Source of the DNA: an uncultured Fimbriimonadales bacterium | Lineage (GTDB): Bacteria > Armatimonadota > Fimbriimonadia > Fimbriimonadales > GBS-DC | DNA length: 64,000 nt | Assembly (NCBI GenBank): GCA_937992175.1 | Contig: CALKLF010000012.1 | Coordinates: 30,622-94,621 of the forward strand | Direction: 5' to 3' | Part shown: piece after piece, positions 31,096 to 40,483 of the stretch | How the letters are laid out: each line of letters begins with the position of its first letter | Position numbering within the stretch: the first letter of the stretch is position 1 | Program-made: the position numbers and the translations under genes | The notes under the pieces: model-generated | Told to the model about the DNA's origin: nothing | The model's input: the letters and a program-made list of their open reading frames with translations, nothing else | Databases searched by the model: none

Positions 31096-31857
31096 TTAGT
31101 ATGCGACGGAAGGTGCGCCGCCGCCTCGTCCGGGCGGGCCGGAGAGTTGACCGCCGCCACCCATGCCAGGCGATTGCGGTCCACCGCCGCTGCTACTCTG
31201 ACCGCCCAGCCCTGTAAATCCCGCGCCGAGTGTCGGGATCCCCGCCGCCACGAAGATACCCGTTACACGGTTCGTGCGTGCATCTAGCTGAAACGCCACG
31301 CCCAGCTTGTTGTAGCGGATGGCGTACACATCCCCGCTGAACGCATGCTCGTCGGGGTGTCCGTATGCGGAGATGACCTTGCTATAAGGGTCGCCCAGTC
31401 CGATGCCGCGGCTGGTGCGCACGCGCGGGTCGGGACGGCGTCCGTAGGCGCTGATTTGCACCACGCGCCCATCCTTATTGAACTGGAACAGGTAGGTCGA
31501 GCCGCCCTTCACGCGGTAGACATAGACGATTTCGTTCTCGATACGGCTCTGTCCCTGTCCACCGCCGAAATCGCCGCCGCGCGGGGGACCCCATGACGGC
31601 GCGCCCGTGTCTCCCTGCTCGCCGCCTGTAACGAAGCCGCCCGATTGCTGTCCCTGACCCTGAATCTCCGTGATCGTGATTTGCGTGTTCGTAATCATCG
31701 TCGGGTTGCCAAACCGTTTGACCACCTGTGTGGTGGGTGTAAGGACGCGCACGCCCAGCAGTGCTACTTCATGGCGTGGACGCGCTTGCGCCATCAGCCC
31801 AACCATCAGCGCTGCCGCGCCGACCGCTGCAATACCGAAACGCCAGGTTTTCTCCAT
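31096..31857 (-). CDS. Secreted Gly/Ser/Pro-rich hypothetical protein
   Basis: MEKTWRFGIAAVGAAALMVGLMAQARPRHEV; low-complexity GGGQSRIEN and GGPQSPGMGGGGQLSGPPGRGGG. Confidence 0.7.
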   Translation of the reverse strand: MEKTWRFGIAAVGAAALMVGLMAQARPRHEVALLGVRVLTPTTQVVKRFGNPTMITNTQITITEIQGQGQQSGGFVTGGEQGDTGAPSWGPPRGGDFGGGQGQSRIENEIVYVYRVKGGSTYLFQFNKDGRVVQISAYGRRPDPRVRTSRGIGLGDPYSKVISAYGHPDEHAFSGDVYAIRYNKLGVAFQLDARTNRVTGIFVAAGIPTLGAGFTGLGGQSSSGGGPQSPGMGGGGQLSGPPGRGGGAPSVAY

Positions 31858-31951
31858 CGCAATTGTCGCCTCCTCAATACGGTATACTATTTCGGCGCGG
31901 GCGCGAGGACTCCTGCAGACTCCCGCGCACATAACCCCTATATTATAGACG

Positions 31952-32092
31952 ATGGGCAACCCGAAAAGTTTCTGGGCGAAGGCGTTGCGGACGCTGGCGC
32001 TGCTGCTTGCGCTGGCGCTGGTTCTCTACTGGTTTTGGTATCTGCCCTTGCAGCAGCCTGTGCCCGCTCAGCAAATCGAGTTCACGCCATGA
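31952..32092 (+). CDS. Small membrane protein, 46 aa, overlapping the next gene by ATGA
   Basis: MGNPKSFWAKALRTLALLLALALVLYWFWYLPLQQPVPAQQIEFTP*; below the ORF-track length cut-off. Confidence 0.6.
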   Translation: MGNPKSFWAKALRTLALLLALALVLYWFWYLPLQQPVPAQQIEFTP

Positions 32093-33147
32093 AAGTCGCA
32101 TTCCTTGGATTTCCGTTAAGCGGGCGCACCACGCTGTTTGAGGCGTTGTCGGGCGGGCACGCGCGTGATGGCGTGGCGAGTATTCCCATTCCCGACCCGC
32201 GTTTAGAAGCCTTGGCGAAACAGGCAGGCGCGAAAAAGGTTGTTCACGCCGCGTTCGAGTGGCGCGACGACCTGCCCGACTTTGACCCTGAAAAGCCGGA
32301 AACCGTGCGCCAGCCGCTCAGCCTCGCCCGCCAGAGCGACGCGCTCGTGTGCGTGCTGCGCCTGTTCGACAGCCCCTACGCGCCTTATCACGCGCCTCTC
32401 GACCCCGTGCGCGACCTCCAGTTCTGGCTCGATGAGTTCACGCTCTTCGACCTGCAGGTGATTGAGAATCGCTTAGAACGGTTAACGAAGCTGTTCCAAT
32501 CGCACAAGGAGAGCGCTGCTGATCGAGTGGAGTACGCCCTGCTGGAGCGGATGCACCGCGCCGTGAGCGAGGGCGAGTCGCTGCAGGCGTTCGAAGTCCC
32601 TCCCGATCTGGAGCCGCGCCTGCGCGGGTTCGGGTTCCTCGCCCGCAAGCCAATGGTGGTGGTCGCCAATATCGGTGAGAGTCTGCTGGGCAACGAGGCG
32701 AGTTCGGAACCGCTACAGCGTCTGCAACTCCGCTGCGACGCGCGCGGGCTACCCCTCCTCCCGCTCTGCGCGACTTTTGAGCGCGACCTGCGTCAGCTGC
32801 CCGAAGCCGAGCAAGCCGAGTTCCTACAGATGATGGGCGTTGCGGAACCGGCGCTGCCCCGCCTTGTGCGCGCGGTCTACGAATCGTTGCATCTGCAGGT
32901 GTTCTACACCATCGGCGACGACTCGCGGGCGTGGCTGCTGCCGAAGGGAGGAACCGCCCTAGACGCCGCCGCGACGATTCACTCCGACCTGGCGCGCGGC
33001 TTCATTCGCGCTGAGGTGTGCCATGCCGATGAGGTGCTGGCGGCGGGTGGCTGGAAAGCCGCACAGAAAGCCAACAAGGTTCAGCTGGTGGGCAAAGACT
33101 ATGTGATGCGCGATGGCGAAGTGGTTCATGTCCGATTCAATGTATGA
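32089..33147 (+). CDS. Divergent YchF/Obg-like GTPase with C-terminal YchF-type TGS domain
   Basis: MKVAFLGFPLSGRTTLFEALSGG…FYTIGDDSRAWLLPKGGTALDAAATIHSDLARGFIRAEVCHADEVLAAGG…KDYVMRDGEVVHVRFNV. Confidence 0.85.
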   Translation: MKVAFLGFPLSGRTTLFEALSGGHARDGVASIPIPDPRLEALAKQAGAKKVVHAAFEWRDDLPDFDPEKPETVRQPLSLARQSDALVCVLRLFDSPYAPYHAPLDPVRDLQFWLDEFTLFDLQVIENRLERLTKLFQSHKESAADRVEYALLERMHRAVSEGESLQAFEVPPDLEPRLRGFGFLARKPMVVVANIGESLLGNEASSEPLQRLQLRCDARGLPLLPLCATFERDLRQLPEAEQAEFLQMMGVAEPALPRLVRAVYESLHLQVFYTIGDDSRAWLLPKGGTALDAAATIHSDLARGFIRAEVCHADEVLAAGGWKAAQKANKVQLVGKDYVMRDGEVVHVRFNV

Positions 33148-33163
33148 GGGAGCGTAATCCCGT

Positions 33164-34006
33164 ATGAAACCTACACTTGCCCGAATCGCTCAGGGGTTGG
33201 TATGGCTGAACCTGTTGGTTGCGTTGGCGACCGTAATTGGCAGCGGGTTGCTGCTCAGGGGGGTGCAGAACCTGCCACTGCTGGACTACAATCGCCTGTC
33301 TACGCTGATGGGGATGCTCTGCGTGCTGTTCGGGATTGGCGCGTCGCTGTTGCATATGGCGTACACGCAGGGGTGGCGTGCGACGCTCTGGCTGCTGGGG
33401 CTTTGCACGGTGCTGGCGGGCGGCGTGGAGCTGATTGGTACGCTTACAGGGTTGCCGTTCGGACCTTACGAATACACTGACCGCCTCGGTCCGAAGTTTC
33501 TGGGACATGTGCCGTATGTGATCCCGCCTTCGTGGTTTATGATGCTCTACCCTGCGCTGCATCTGAGTTTCATGCTGGGGGTTCCACGCAGACTGATCCC
33601 CGTTGCGGCGTCCGCGCTGCTGACATGGTGGGATGTGGCAATGGATGCTGCGGTCTCTACCTCACGCGTCAATCCCGGGGCGGCAGCATTCGTCTACTGG
33701 TTCTGGGATGTGGACGGCGCGTTCTATGGAATGCCGCTGCAAAACTGGCTGGGCTGGTTCGCCACGGGATGGTTGCTCAGCTGGATTTACCTCAAACTTG
33801 TGCCCGAATGGCGCGAGTCGCGCGCGTTGACGCCCCTGGCTATCTGGCTTATCCAAGGCGGCGTGATGGCAGGGCTGGCGTTCTGGGTACAGCGTCCCAT
33901 TGCGACCTTCTTATGGCTGGCAGGGGCGGTTATCGTAAGCGTACTCGCCTATCGCACCGCCGCGCGTTCGCGTCCTGTATCGGTGAAAAGTGTACCTGAC
34001 ACATGA
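33164..34006 (+). CDS. Carotenoid biosynthesis protein (CruF/DUF422-like)
   Basis: PFGPYEYTDRLGPKFLGHVPYVIPPSWFMMLYPALHLS; WWDVAMDAAVSTSRVNPGAAAFVYWFWDVDGAFYGMPLQNWLGWF. Confidence 0.85.
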   Translation: MKPTLARIAQGLVWLNLLVALATVIGSGLLLRGVQNLPLLDYNRLSTLMGMLCVLFGIGASLLHMAYTQGWRATLWLLGLCTVLAGGVELIGTLTGLPFGPYEYTDRLGPKFLGHVPYVIPPSWFMMLYPALHLSFMLGVPRRLIPVAASALLTWWDVAMDAAVSTSRVNPGAAAFVYWFWDVDGAFYGMPLQNWLGWFATGWLLSWIYLKLVPEWRESRALTPLAIWLIQGGVMAGLAFWVQRPIATFLWLAGAVIVSVLAYRTAARSRPVSVKSVPDT

Positions 34007-34051
34007 ATAATAAGAAGGTAGGTATACTTTGAGCATTGAGGGGGACGAACG

Positions 34052-34387
34052 ATGCAACAGTCGACGAACAGCGCGGCGATCGCGAGCCTGGTGCTGGGGA
34101 TTGTGGCGATACTCACGCTGCTTTCATCGGGCATGTTCTTGGGATGTTTGCCAATCCCGCTAATCTGTGGGATTCTCGCATGGATTTTCGGCAAGAACGC
34201 CATGAGCCAGATTGACGCGGGGCTGGGCAACCCGAACGATCGGGGCATCGCGACGGCGGGCTATGTGATGGGGCTGATTACCGTCATCCTGTCCGTGCTG
34301 GGGCTGTGCTGTTTGATTGGCGCGCTGGCGGGGATTATCGGCGTTGGAATGTTTCCAGTATGGGAGAGCATGCGGTTCAATCTTTAG
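34052..34387 (+). CDS. DUF4190-like membrane protein
   Basis: TNSAAIASLVLGIVAILTLLSSGM…AWIFGKNAMSQIDAGLGNPNDRGIATAGYVMGLI. Confidence 0.8.
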   Translation: MQQSTNSAAIASLVLGIVAILTLLSSGMFLGCLPIPLICGILAWIFGKNAMSQIDAGLGNPNDRGIATAGYVMGLITVILSVLGLCCLIGALAGIIGVGMFPVWESMRFNL

Positions 34388-36924
34388 TCCACCCGATGCG
34401 CCGTCGCCCACACATAGCGGTAGGCGTCTAAGTTGCGCGGCTGCTTGCGTCCCTGTATAATGTCCAAATACAGCGTGGCGATTTCATAGGGGCGTACGGC
34501 GATGCGAATGCGGCTGAAAGGCATGCCGTCGGTATCGTGTTCCACAGCAAGCGTCTCGATTGGCTCGCCGAGCAGGTTTGTGCGAAACGCCGTCGCGATC
34601 TCGCCGCGCACGCACACCGTCGCCTCACACGCCGCGCCGTCCCACTCTACTAAACGCAACACAAAGGGAAACTCCATGCCCCGCCCTGCGTAGGAATCTA
34701 AGTGCATCCCTGCGAACCGCTCCGACTCGCGATAGAAGGCGGTAATGGCGACATTGGGGGCGTCGCACCAGACGGTGCGCCACTCGCTGGGCAAGTCGCC
34801 TGCTGAGTCGTCGCTGAGAGCCATAAGCGGAGGGCGTAGGAACTCCTGCGCCCGTCGCCATCGCTCGGCGTGGGAGAGTGTGCCGTGTGGAATCAGGCGC
34901 GTGCGCACTTCCAGCGTGTCCACGAAATAATCCTCATCCCAAGGGTCGTACATCGTGAGGATGTTGAGCAGGCGCGCGCCGTCCTTCAGGAACGCCTGAC
35001 TGCCGTTGTGGAGGTAGAGCAGTCCGCGTTCGCCGTCCGTGCAATCCAGCAGGCTCAGCGCTGTGAAGGGGTTGTGAACTTCCTCGAAGACTTGGGGGGA
35101 AGTCATCCAGTCGCCCGTGGGATACTTGCGCAGGTAAGTTCCTTTGGGTTGGATTTCGCTCACGCCGTAGGGGTGGTCGTGGGTGAGCGTGTAGCTGGGC
35201 AGGTTCGGCGCGAGGACGGTCTTGAGCGCGCCTGCAACGCTGCCGTCGGGACGCGCCAGCCCTGTTGCGCGATAGGAAATATCAACGGCGTCGCATTCGG
35301 GGGCAAGGGCGATGGTGAGTTCAATAACGCTTCCGTCGTGAGTGGCGCGGCGGAGAAGGATACCCTCACCCCCGTCCCCTCTCCCACGGCGTGGGAGAGG
35401 GGAGATGCGCGTTCCCCCCTCTCCCACGCCGTGGGAGAGGGGACAGGGGTGAGGGCGCACAATCTCCACCACTTGCTCAAACCGCTCCGTTAGCCCGCCA
35501 ATGCGCATCTCCAGCTGCCCTAGCGGTTCGGCTAACGCGCCCTCGGGAAACTCGGGGCTGTAAATCTGGTGGATGAGACCGCGCCGTTTGTCGATCTCCA
35601 CGCGCAGGTCGCCTCGCGCAAGGGTAAGCGCATCGTCGGTTTCGTGAAGACTGCATTCAGACGCAGGCGGCAGGGCGTCCCAATCGGAGTAAGTATGATA
35701 GCCCAGCGGCGGCAGGTTCTGGGCGAGCCGCGTGGTTCCGTCGGGGGCTTGCACTGCGCCGTCGCGAGTCCAGCCGAGCGGGTTGTAAATAAGAATCTGC
35801 CCTTGCGCACGCTTGGCGAAGTGGCGCAGCGTCCGCTCCACCACATGCCCACTGAGCGCGAGGCTGCGCTGATAGGAAGCCGCGCCCACGTGCCCGCAGA
35901 GTCCCTCGCACTCGTCGTTGTCGTGGTGCTGCGCGGCGAGCAGCTCGCGCCACGCCTCGTCCAGCTCCCACGCGGGGTACACATCCCAGTGCGGATAAGG
36001 TCGCCTGAACAGCCCCGCCGTTGCGGAGAGGCTCTCAGCGGTCAGTAGCTGCCGCTCGGCGGTGTGGCTATAGCGGCGGAACAGGTCGCCGTTCTTGCCC
36101 AGGCTCACGCCGTGAAACACCTCGCTGAGCGTGTAGCGGCGCGGCTGCGCCTGGTCGCGCGCCGCCTCCAGAAACTCCGAAAGCGTCGCGAAGCGCAGCT
36201 CAAACTCTGGGCGCGCCTTGAGCTGCCGTAGCGGCGGAATCATCAACTCGGCGCGGCACATCCAGTCGGGCGAGGGCATCAACTCCAGCCACTGCACGAT
36301 ACAGGGCGTCTCCATCGCGCGTAGGTCAGGGCTTTCCAGCAGCAGCATAAAGTCTTCGGGCCACTGGTGCAGGTTCAGCTTGTGGCGCGGCGCGGTCAGC
36401 AGGCGCGAGCCGTCCTGACCTTCCCACCAGACGGCGGGCGCGTCCTCAACAGGCATATGGGGTGTGTGCCATGTCCACTGATAGAACAAGCAGGCGTACT
36501 CGTAGCCTACGCCGCGCAACATCTGCGGCAGCTGCGGAAAGAAGTCGAACTCCTCCTCCCAGAAGGTGTGCGGGCGCACCCCCAGCAGGCGTATCACCGC
36601 ACGCACGCCGTACACACGTTGCCGAATGTTCGACTCGCCCCCATGAAATAAGCCGTAGGGCTGCCCGTAAGACGCGCCCACGATTTCAATCTGCCCCGCG
36701 CGAAGCGCATGCTTGAGCTCTTCCAGTACTTCAGGGGCTTCAGCAGCGAGGCGTTCGTAGCCTACCCCGTCGAAGTTCAGGTTGCCCTTTGCGCCCGTCT
36801 CACGGCAGAAGTGCAACATATCCCGCGCCGAGTCGGGCAGCACGCTGTAGCCCCACAGCCACTCCATATCGACCCAGTGCATGTGGTTGCCGAAGGTGTA
36901 GTAGAGTGGTTGTCGGGGTTCCAT
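34384..36924 (-). CDS. Glycoside hydrolase family 38 alpha-mannosidase-like protein
   Basis: YYTFGNHMHWVDMEWLWGY; FWEEEFDFFPQLPQML; AAQHHDNDECEG. Contains an in-frame repeat insertion. Confidence 0.85.
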   Translation of the reverse strand: MEPRQPLYYTFGNHMHWVDMEWLWGYSVLPDSARDMLHFCRETGAKGNLNFDGVGYERLAAEAPEVLEELKHALRAGQIEIVGASYGQPYGLFHGGESNIRQRVYGVRAVIRLLGVRPHTFWEEEFDFFPQLPQMLRGVGYEYACLFYQWTWHTPHMPVEDAPAVWWEGQDGSRLLTAPRHKLNLHQWPEDFMLLLESPDLRAMETPCIVQWLELMPSPDWMCRAELMIPPLRQLKARPEFELRFATLSEFLEAARDQAQPRRYTLSEVFHGVSLGKNGDLFRRYSHTAERQLLTAESLSATAGLFRRPYPHWDVYPAWELDEAWRELLAAQHHDNDECEGLCGHVGAASYQRSLALSGHVVERTLRHFAKRAQGQILIYNPLGWTRDGAVQAPDGTTRLAQNLPPLGYHTYSDWDALPPASECSLHETDDALTLARGDLRVEIDKRRGLIHQIYSPEFPEGALAEPLGQLEMRIGGLTERFEQVVEIVRPHPCPLSHGVGEGGTRISPLPRRGRGDGGEGILLRRATHDGSVIELTIALAPECDAVDISYRATGLARPDGSVAGALKTVLAPNLPSYTLTHDHPYGVSEIQPKGTYLRKYPTGDWMTSPQVFEEVHNPFTALSLLDCTDGERGLLYLHNGSQAFLKDGARLLNILTMYDPWDEDYFVDTLEVRTRLIPHGTLSHAERWRRAQEFLRPPLMALSDDSAGDLPSEWRTVWCDAPNVAITAFYRESERFAGMHLDSYAGRGMEFPFVLRLVEWDGAACEATVCVRGEIATAFRTNLLGEPIETLAVEHDTDGMPFSRIRIAVRPYEIATLYLDIIQGRKQPRNLDAYRYVWATAHRVD
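35363..35455. repeat. GC-rich hairpin repeat (ctctcccacggcgtgggagag) inside the GH38 gene
   Basis: ccctcacccccgtcccctctcccacggcgtgggagaggg…ctctcccacgccgtgggagaggggacaggggtgaggg; encodes HPCPLSHGVGEGGTRISPLPRRGRGDGGEG. Confidence 0.9.
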
Positions 36925-36927
36925 CGT

Positions 36928-38208
36928 TTAAGGATAAATCCCTCGTATCGTGGTTGCTTCCGCAACACGCTTGACGCCGATGATGTACGCACCCATGCGC
37001 AGGTTCACTTTGTTCTGCTCGGCGGTCTGCACGACATGCTCGTAGCTGCGGCGCATTGCCTTCTCCAGCTTGCGATTCACTTCCTCTTCTTCCCAGAAGA
37101 AGGCTTGCAGGTCTTGCACCCACTCGAAGTAGGAGACTATTACGCCGCCTGCGTTGGCGAGGATGTCGGGCACGACCAGCACCCCTTTGTCGTCGAGAAT
37201 CTCGTCGGCGTCGGGGGTCACGGGTCCGTTCGCAGCTTCCACAATCACGCGGGCTTTGACGCGCTCGGCGTTGTGCCCCGTAATCACGCCGTGTAACGCG
37301 GCGGGAACCAGCACATCACACGGAAGTTCGAGCAGCTCCTCATTCGTGATAAGCTCGGCGTCGCGATAGGCTTGGATGCAGCCGTCGCGCCCCGCGCAGT
37401 GCAGCAGGGCAGGGATATTCAGTCCGTTCGGGTTATAGATGCCGCCACGCACATCGGAGATGGCGACCACCTGCGCGCCCGCCTGGTGCATCAGCTTCGC
37501 TGTCGCTGAGCCGACATTGCCGAAGCCCTGAATCACGACGGTTGCGCCCTCGAGCTGGCTGCCGAGCTGCTTCAGCGCCTCGTGCGCCATCACCATCACG
37601 CCGCGCCCTGTCGCTTCCAGTCGTCCTTCCGAGCCGCCAATCGCAATCGGCTTGCCCGTTACGACCGCTGGCACGGTGTAGCCCTTGTGCATGGAGTAAG
37701 TGTCCATAATCCACGCCATCACCTGCGGGTTCGTGCCGACATCGGGCGCGGGGATGTCCGATTCGGGACCAATCATCATCGAAATTTCCGTGATATAGCG
37801 TCGGGTGAGGTTCTCCAGTTCGTGAATCGAGAGGCGTTTGGGGTCGCACACCACGCCGCCCTTCGCGCCGCTGTAGGGGATGTTGACGACGGCGCATTTC
37901 CAGGTCATCCACATCGCCAGCGCGCGGGTTTCATCTAAGGTGACCTCAGGATGATAGCGGATACCGCCCTTGGCGGGACCGCGCGCAGGGTTGTGATGCA
38001 CGCGATAGCCCGTAAAAACGCGGATGGAGCCGTCATCCATCTTCACGGGGAAGTTCACAATCAGCTCGCGCCGAGGGTGTTTCAGCACCTCCAGCAGGCT
38101 CCGATCCAGATTCAAATAATGCGCCGCTGTTTCCAGCTGGCGAATCGCAATCGCATACGCGCTGCTCTCTTCGGTGTGGCGTTCTCGTTCGATTATCGTC
38201 TGCGCCAT
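36928..38208 (-). CDS. gdhA: Glu/Leu/Phe/Val family dehydrogenase
   Basis: [78 protein letters not shown]. Confidence 0.96.
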   Translation of the reverse strand: MAQTIIERERHTEESSAYAIAIRQLETAAHYLNLDRSLLEVLKHPRRELIVNFPVKMDDGSIRVFTGYRVHHNPARGPAKGGIRYHPEVTLDETRALAMWMTWKCAVVNIPYSGAKGGVVCDPKRLSIHELENLTRRYITEISMMIGPESDIPAPDVGTNPQVMAWIMDTYSMHKGYTVPAVVTGKPIAIGGSEGRLEATGRGVMVMAHEALKQLGSQLEGATVVIQGFGNVGSATAKLMHQAGAQVVAISDVRGGIYNPNGLNIPALLHCAGRDGCIQAYRDAELITNEELLELPCDVLVPAALHGVITGHNAERVKARVIVEAANGPVTPDADEILDDKGVLVVPDILANAGGVIVSYFEWVQDLQAFFWEEEEVNRKLEKAMRRSYEHVVQTAEQNKVNLRMGAYIIGVKRVAEATTIRGIYP

Positions 38209-38248
38209 TGCAGTGATGCCTCCTGTATCTTAGTACCATACATCGTCG

Positions 38249-38809
38249 TCAGTTGTTCCATAAAATCGGTTCATCGTCCAGTTCGGGCGGTACGATTCGC
38301 TGGACAAGCCAGTAGGCGGGTATCGCTAAACCTATATTATACACCATGCTCCCCAGAGTTCCCTGCCAGAACGCGCCGCCTGAGACCGTTGGCGCGGCGA
38401 GGTAGAGCAGTCCCTGCGCAAGTAGGGTCAGCAAGATCACGGCGGGAACGACGCTGAGCCAGTGGCGTTTGGAGAGGAGCATCGGCAGGTAGGCGACGGC
38501 GGTCGCCGCGAGCGTGCGGCTAATCACCAGACTCCCTACTGTCTGTTCGAGCATGCTTGCGTGCAGCAGCCCTGTGAGAAAGCCTGCCCATGCTGCGGTG
38601 TTTGGGTTGGTCAGCAGCGCGATACACGCTAAGAGGAGCAGCGGGAAATCAGGCGTCACCGCTCCGATTCGCAGGCGATGCGCCCACACGCCCTGCGCCA
38701 CCGCCGCCGCCACAATCAGTAGCAGCCAGCGTAAAGCGCGCGCCCAGCCGCCCGACATCACAAACCGCGTGAGCCACGGGGGCTGCACACGCTCATAATC
38801 ATAGTGCAA
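38249..38809 (-). CDS. mreD: MreD-like rod shape-determining membrane protein
   Basis: Five/six-TM protein in the correct order and orientation downstream of mreB-mreC; AWAGFLTGLLHASMLEQTVGSLVISRTLAATAVAYL. Confidence 0.65.
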   Translation of the reverse strand: MHYDYERVQPPWLTRFVMSGGWARALRWLLLIVAAAVAQGVWAHRLRIGAVTPDFPLLLLACIALLTNPNTAAWAGFLTGLLHASMLEQTVGSLVISRTLAATAVAYLPMLLSKRHWLSVVPAVILLTLLAQGLLYLAAPTVSGGAFWQGTLGSMVYNIGLAIPAYWLVQRIVPPELDDEPILWNN

Positions 38810-38865
38810 TCTGGGGATAGCGAACCTCCCTCCAGTTGATTATACTCCATAGAAGATTACTACGG

Positions 38866-38871
38866 TATAAT
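38866..38871 (+). promoter_or_regulatory. -10 box (TATAAT) 7 nt upstream of ATG 38879
   Basis: ggTATAATtgggcatATG. Confidence 0.6.
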
Positions 38872-38878
38872 TGGGCAT

Positions 38879-39706
38879 ATGCCAATCATCGAGACCGTTG
38901 AGCAACTCGTGGATTTTCTGGAGCAGAACGCCGAGTGGCGACACAGGCTGTTCGCCATTCTCGCGCCGCGCGCATTACGAAGGCTGCCCGAAGACTTCGA
39001 GGCATTTCGCGAAGAGACGAACCAACGGTTCAACCGCTTAGAGCGAAAGGTCGACGAAGGCTTTGAGCGCGTGGATCGTGAAATGCGCGAGGGCTTTGAG
39101 CGTGTGGATCGTGAGCTTGAAAATATGCGGGGTGAAACGCGCGCGGGCTTTGAGCGTGTGGATCGTGAGCTTGAAAATATGCGGGGTGAAATGCGCGAGG
39201 GCTTTGAGCGCGTGGATCGTGAAATGCGCGCGGGCTTTGAGCGTCAGGGCGCACAAATCAAACGCAACACCGACGACATCGCCCAACTCAAGGGACTCTC
39301 CTTAGAACACAAGTACCGCGAGCAAGCCCGCTCGTGGTTTAGCAAGTACCTCCGAAAGATACAGGTCGTCAGCTTAGCGGATTTAGAGGAGCGTCTGCCT
39401 GACGGGGTGGCGTTCTCCGACGAGGCGCGGGACGAGTTGAGCAACGCCGACCTGTTGCTGATTGGCACGGACAAGCGCACGGGGCGTGAGTGTGTGTATG
39501 TGATGGAGGTGTCGTGGGTGGTGGACGCGAGCGATGTGGAGCGTGCGGTGCGTCGGGCGCGTTGGTTGGCGGAGTATGGGTTTTGTGTGGCGGCGGTGGC
39601 GGCGGGATACGAGTTGGCGTCGGGCGCGGACGCTTTGGCGCAGCAGTTGGGGTGTGGGTTGCATATTGACGGTCGGTTCGTGAGTGAACCGAGGGTGCTG
39701 GAGTAG
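38879..39706 (+). CDS. Coiled-coil repeat protein with C-terminal PD-(D/E)XK-like domain (DUF3782-like)
   Basis: Tandem MREGFERVDRE / LENMRGETRAGFERVDRE repeats; ADLLLIGTDKRTGRECVYVMEVSWVVDASDVERAVRRARWL. Confidence 0.7.
   Translation: MPIIETVEQLVDFLEQNAEWRHRLFAILAPRALRRLPEDFEAFREETNQRFNRLERKVDEGFERVDREMREGFERVDRELENMRGETRAGFERVDRELENMRGEMREGFERVDREMRAGFERQGAQIKRNTDDIAQLKGLSLEHKYREQARSWFSKYLRKIQVVSLADLEERLPDGVAFSDEARDELSNADLLLIGTDKRTGRECVYVMEVSWVVDASDVERAVRRARWLAEYGFCVAAVAAGYELASGADALAQQLGCGLHIDGRFVSEPRVLE
39050..39245. repeat. In-gene tandem repeats (33-bp and 54-bp units)
   Basis: Near-identical gggctttgagcgtgtggatcgtgagcttgaaaatatgcggggtgaaa units. Confidence 0.85.
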
Positions 39707-39775
39707 TTGATTGTGGCTCCTGAAACTTAGTGCAGGTTCGAGGTACAATCAGTTCACTGCTTGGGGAGGCAGCCG

Positions 39776-40483
39776 ATGGCAAAGATACCTGAGGAGTGGT
39801 TGCAGCGCCTCACGCGCCTGTGCTTGGGTGCATGCGTGGCGCACGACGACGCCGAAACTTGCGCCTGCGATATTCTGCTGCGCTACCACCACCGACGCGG
39901 CGTATACCCGTGGGACGAGCCGACGCCTGATGAAAAGCTCCTGCGCCTGCTCGCACGCGATGTCATCGCGGAACACCTGCGCACGCTCGCCCGACGCCGC
40001 CGCTTGGAAGCCGAGTACTGCGCCTGCCTACAACACGCCCACGCCTGCGCCCCCACCCCAATGCAAATGGCGATTGAGAACGCCGACGCCGAGCGGTTCT
40101 ATGCCACGCTGCCGCCGTATCTGCGTCGGACTTTGGAGCTGCTGGACGGGGTATACACCCCTGCCGAGATTGCCGAGCATTTGGGAGTGAGTGTAAACAC
40201 AGTGTACGCCTATCAACAGGAGTTGCGCGTGCATTTCGTAAAATACTTCGACTATGACCCTAGAAATCGGGGGGGTCGTGTCGGTAATTATAGTGGAAGT
40301 GCCTCACAGGGGCTTCCGAGACCAACACAGGAGGTAACCGATGATGAGACGACGGCAGACGATACTGGGTATGATGGCGTTGTCGTTAGCGATAGCGAAC
40401 CTTGTGGCGATGCCCCACACGCTGGCGGCGTTGAGCGAGTTCAGCGGGGGGGGGGGGACAAGTCTGTCTCCCGTGACGAGTAG
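39776..40483 (+). CDS. Sigma-70-like/HTH regulator with unusual C-terminal extension
   Basis: MAKIPEEWLQRLTRLCLGACVAHDDAETCACDILLRY…LRRTLELLDGVYTPAEIAEHLGVSVNTVYAYQQELRVHF. Confidence 0.6.
   Translation: MAKIPEEWLQRLTRLCLGACVAHDDAETCACDILLRYHHRRGVYPWDEPTPDEKLLRLLARDVIAEHLRTLARRRRLEAEYCACLQHAHACAPTPMQMAIENADAERFYATLPPYLRRTLELLDGVYTPAEIAEHLGVSVNTVYAYQQELRVHFVKYFDYDPRNRGGRVGNYSGSASQGLPRPTQEVTDDETTADDTGYDGVVVSDSEPCGDAPHAGGVERVQRGGGDKSVSRDE

Noticed and set aside
32089-32089. Start of the YchF-like gene at 31645 (ORF-track start)
   Set aside because: The upstream 148 codons overlap a secreted protein gene on the other strand and the 46-aa peptide; the P-loop begins right after ATG 32089.
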